NCBI GenBank assembly: GCA_036645935.1
Contig: JAVXNE010000013.1
Coordinates: 1-24,385, forward strand
DNA from: JAUNBN01 sp036645935
Lineage (GTDB): Bacteria > Bacillota > Clostridia > Oscillospirales > Ruminococcaceae
Direction of reading: 5' to 3'
DNA: 24,385 bases
The position numbers were made by a program, and so were the translations under genes. The notes below the pieces were generated by a model. It was not told where the DNA came from. It saw nothing but the letters and a program-made list of their open reading frames with translations, and did no database searches. Shown piece after piece: positions 21,991-24,385 of this stretch (within the stretch, counting starts at the first letter, position 1; each line of letters starts with the position of its first letter).

Positions 21991-23337
21991 ATGTATCTCA
22001 ACGATTGGAGTGAAGAGCGGCTCTGTGCGTCCGACGCTGTTATAGTAAGCGGCAGTGGAGATGGCGAACTTTTGTGCTCTGCCTGTGCCAGAATATCCAC
22101 GCGCAACGGCTCTGCCCTCGAAATTCTTCAAAAATCCACAGAAAGCAGCAATAATACAGCTCTCGTAAGCAAAGTGCTCGCCTCCGGGCACAAATCGCTC
22201 ATAGAGCATTTCGTCTTCAATATTGCGTTCAACAATGTCTCGGTGCTTGCCGAGCAGTTTATAATCGAATTTCGTCTCGCATCATACACTGTTCAGTCCC
22301 GCCGCTATGTGGATTTCAGAGGCGCAGGCTATCACGTTCCGAGCGGTCTTTCGGAGCCGCTGCGCGACGGATTTGTCAAGTGCATGGACGCTCAGTTCGC
22401 CGCCTACGAACAAATTGTCGAGCTGGGAGTTCCGAAGGAAGACGCGCGTTTTGTGCTGCCATACTGTTTCAAAAGCAACTTCTTCTGCACCGTCAACGCG
22501 CGCGAGCTGATGCACATGATATGCTCGATGCTCTACGGCCGCGGCAGCGGATATCCCGAGCTGTCAGCACTCGGTGAGAGTCTGAAATCTCAATTTGACA
22601 GCTTCTTTCCCGGCGCGCTCGAGAGCGAGCGCCCACGATACAGCGCATCGCACGCATTGGGGAGCACTTCTGGCGATTTTGAAGCTCCCTCGCGAGCTGA
22701 ACTGCAAGTCGAGCTGCTTCACACACCCTCTAACTCTGGCTCAGTGCTGCGCGAAGCGATGGATTTTGTCAGAACCGCGTCGATCGACGAGCTTGTTGAA
22801 GACTCGCGCCCACGCGAGCTTGAGTTGCTGCACTACTGCTTCAAAATCAGTGACCTGTCTCTTGCCGCAATCACACATCTTGCCCGCCACCGCATCCAAA
22901 CCCTCCTCGTCCCCGAAATTTCTTCTGCACTCGCGCGCGCGCAGCACATACTGCCTGCAACCGTCGCCGAGAATTCAAAGGCACTGGCAATCTACAATTC
23001 CGCATTTGAGCGCGCGTCCGCCGCCGCACGCAACCTCTTCGCAAGCGGAATGCCGACATGGTGTGCACCTTATTTTGCGCTGGCCGGCCACACGCTCGAT
23101 GTCGTCTGCGACATGAACGCCCGCGAACTGCTGCACTTTCTCTCACTGCGCTGCTGCAACCGCGCCCAGTGGGAGATACGCGATGCCGCAATCTCACTGC
23201 TCAAAGTGCTGCGCGGCTCATATCCCGAGCTTTTTGCGCACTTCGGCCCCAGCTGCTACCTTAGCGGCTCCTGTCCCGAAGGACGCATGACGTGCGGAAA
23301 AATCTCTGAGGTCAAGGCGTTCTTCGACGCGCTTTAA
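21991..23337 (+). CDS. Two-domain ThyX-like protein (flavin-dependent thymidylate synthase family)
   Basis: A 448-aa protein made of two ThyX-like halves; ordinary ThyX is about 220-250 aa. The N-half has E93-F-R95-x2-S98-x4-S103-x-R105, the ThyX motif RHRxxSxxxxSxR with the first two residues changed, and then VLPYCFKSNFFCTVNARELM. The C-half has R299-H300-R301 but lacks the following Ser/Ser/Arg, and then MNARELLHFLSLRCCN. The catalytic motif is thus split between the halves. Known ThyX converts dUMP to dTMP with FAD, NADPH and methylene-THF, using residues from several subunits. The fusion may retain activity or have a new role. GGGAG precedes the ATG. Confidence 0.8.
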   Translation: MYLNDWSEERLCASDAVIVSGSGDGELLCSACARISTRNGSALEILQKSTESSNNTALVSKVLASGHKSLIEHFVFNIAFNNVSVLAEQFIIEFRLASYTVQSRRYVDFRGAGYHVPSGLSEPLRDGFVKCMDAQFAAYEQIVELGVPKEDARFVLPYCFKSNFFCTVNARELMHMICSMLYGRGSGYPELSALGESLKSQFDSFFPGALESERPRYSASHALGSTSGDFEAPSRAELQVELLHTPSNSGSVLREAMDFVRTASIDELVEDSRPRELELLHYCFKISDLSLAAITHLARHRIQTLLVPEISSALARAQHILPATVAENSKALAIYNSAFERASAAARNLFASGMPTWCAPYFALAGHTLDVVCDMNARELLHFLSLRCCNRAQWEIRDAAISLLKVLRGSYPELFAHFGPSCYLSGSCPEGRMTCGKISEVKAFFDAL

Positions 23338-23553
23338 TCTTGTGGATTTACTCTGCTACTCCGCAACATCACGGTCAGATTTTCGCTCGTCACTCACCCT
23401 CGTTTTTACCCTGCAAAATCAAACAAACTCCCGCCCTGTGGATTTTTCACATCTTCTTTCCGCGGCCGTTTCGCGTGTCTCCGCTCTTTTCGCCAAAGCG
23501 CACGGTGAAAACATAGACAAACATATAAATAATGCCCGGTTTTACGGCTTATG

Positions 23554-23562
23554 TGTTATAAT
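23554..23562 (+). promoter_or_regulatory. Extended -10 promoter of the 150-aa hypothetical gene
   Basis: TGTTATAAT at 23554-23562 (consensus -10 with TG extension). No clear -35. Leader about 38 nt to the ATG at 23607. Confidence 0.55.
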
Positions 23563-23606
23563 GTTTTAAGCATGGCAATCATGAAATTGTAATCGAGGTG
23601 TGCGGT

Positions 23607-24059
23607 ATGTCGAGTTCAGCTCGTTTTGAAATTGAGCATAAAGTTTTGCCATCGGTGCTTTTTTCGGCCGAAGGAGGCTCCCTGATTCATCACATTGTGA
23701 GCACAAAGGGGGCTTTTGTATGTGACCTGTATAACAAATTCTGCGCGGACGACACGAAATACATTCAATCGGATTTCGTTGTAAATCCATTCTTCGTCTC
23801 CGATGACCTCGCTGTAGTGCATGTAAAACTCCCCGAACCCGAGCGGGCTCATCTTTGCAGCTCGATATACATACTCCACAACACCGAGCTGTCTGCATGT
23901 CGTTTTTTCACCATCGAATCAACCGAGGATGGCGGATTGTCGCTCGGCGAGTGGACCTCCAACGAGCAGCATAACGACTATGGAGATGTCACAGCCGATC
24001 CCGCAGAGCAAATTGCGGCCATTGCCGGAATTCTTCTTCCAAATACTCCGAAAAGCTAA
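23607..24059 (+). CDS. Unrecognised 150-aa protein
   Basis: Begins MSSSARFEIEHKVLPSVLFS and has no membrane segment or signal peptide. Predicted alternating strands and helices: LIHHIVSTKGAFVCDLYNKF, then SDFVVNPFFVSDDLAVVHVK, and an acidic C-terminal part (TSNEQHNDYGDVTADPAEQI). ATG at 23607 follows GAGG with 9-nt spacing; GTG at 23598 is less likely. It has its own extended -10 promoter and stands alone between the ThyX-like gene and the insertion sequence. No family recognised and no function proposed. Confidence 0.7.
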   Translation: MSSSARFEIEHKVLPSVLFSAEGGSLIHHIVSTKGAFVCDLYNKFCADDTKYIQSDFVVNPFFVSDDLAVVHVKLPEPERAHLCSSIYILHNTELSACRFFTIESTEDGGLSLGEWTSNEQHNDYGDVTADPAEQIAAIAGILLPNTPKS

Positions 24060-24151
24060 TTTTGCATTTTGGAAAATTCGAACAGGTCGCGTTCGCCGAG
24101 TAGCACGACACTGAAATTTTGAACACAAAAAATGCAGAATTTCTTTTGAAG

Positions 24152-24385
24152 TGACCCCCAAAAGTTAGACAAATAATTAAATTAAGCGACGGAGAGGGCG
24201 TGTTGTCTGCGAATAGCAGGCGGCAAGCCCTTTAGCTTTGCCTTGATGCGGCGATTATTGCAGTAATTCGGATAGTTGATTAGTGCTGCCTTAAACTGCG
24301 CCATGGAGTCAAACTGCCGCAAATAAAGCCGCTCACTTTTGAGCAGTCCGAAGAAATTCTCAATCACTGCGTTGTCGAGACAATT
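24152..24385 (-). mobile_element. 3' end of an IS3-family (IS150-group) insertion sequence, cut by the window
   Basis: The terminal repeat at 24152-24171 begins TGACCCCCAAAAGTTAGAC, the usual end of IS150-group elements, followed by the transposase 3' end. The rest of the element lies beyond the right edge. Confidence 0.85.
24182..24385 (-). CDS. IS3-family transposase, C-terminal 67 residues (partial)
   Basis: The frame is open to the window edge and reads NCLDNAVIENFFGLLKSERL then YLRQFDSMAQFKAAL, ending in NNRRIKAKLKGLPPA and a short tail. NxxxDNAxxENFFGxLKxE is the C-terminal part of the DDE integrase domain of IS3-family transposases, with the catalytic Glu in IEN. The usual YxxYYNxxRI motif is seen as YPNYCNNRRI. 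In this family the protein is usually made as an OrfAB frameshift product; only the OrfB end is visible here. Confidence 0.9.
   Translation of the reverse strand, partial: NCLDNAVIENFFGLLKSERLYLRQFDSMAQFKAALINYPNYCNNRRIKAKLKGLPPAIRRQHALSVA

Overview
The window looks like chromosomal DNA of an anaerobic, probably gut-associated member of the Clostridia (Oscillospiraceae/Ruminococcaceae-like). The basis is a mid-GC composition, strong AGGAGG-type ribosome sites, an LL-H-type holin, XkdX-like small phage genes, an ECF sigma/zinc anti-sigma operon, an M3 oligoendopeptidase and a flavin-dependent thymidylate synthase homologue. No rRNA, tRNA or CRISPR array was seen. Taxonomy is inference from protein style only.

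Region 1 (about 1-15,200, minus strand) is a phage late module read from right to left: Cys-rich small protein, terminase small and large subunits, small membrane protein, portal, zinc-ribbon protein, scaffold, 31-aa ORF, major capsid protein with a C-terminal chitobiase-like beta domain, head-tail connector, a 616-aa neck/tail protein, tail fibre, a 95-aa protein, two tandem XkdX-like genes (the second carrying an apparent 1-nt frameshift), XhlA-like protein, LL-H holin, M23 endolysin and a coiled-coil protein. There is no tape measure, tail tube or sheath gene, so the module reads as short-tailed (podovirus-like). No integrase, repressor or replication gene is visible, and host-type genes begin immediately upstream of the packaging genes. 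The prophage is therefore either a remnant, domesticated, or has the rest of its genome beyond the left edge. The left edge is a 12-bp tandem repeat.

Region 2 (8,610-11,058) interrupts the phage module between zinc ribbon and scaffold. It holds a complete plus-strand M3-family oligoendopeptidase gene with its own extended -10 promoter, followed by a gene-free 535-bp stretch with a terminator hairpin. This antisense peptidase inside a head operon is the strangest feature of the layout.

Region 3 (15,240-17,451, minus) is a five-gene overlapping operon: ECF sigma factor, zinc-binding membrane anti-sigma, TM2-like membrane protein, a 44-aa one-helix membrane peptide and a LiaI-like membrane protein. 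Between it and the packaging genes lie a strong terminator and two 21-bp repeats containing TGTCGAA boxes that resemble Spo0A sites. Upstream of the sigma gene is a roughly 300-bp minisatellite (17,680-17,980).

Region 4 (18,144-21,294, minus) is an iron/metal-chelate ABC importer operon (permease, ATPase, lipoprotein) ended by a GAAA-loop terminator. Divergent from it are a THEP1-like NTPase, a two-domain ThyX-like protein with a near-consensus promoter, and an unrecognised 150-aa protein. The right edge is the 3' end of an IS3/IS150-group element cut by the window.
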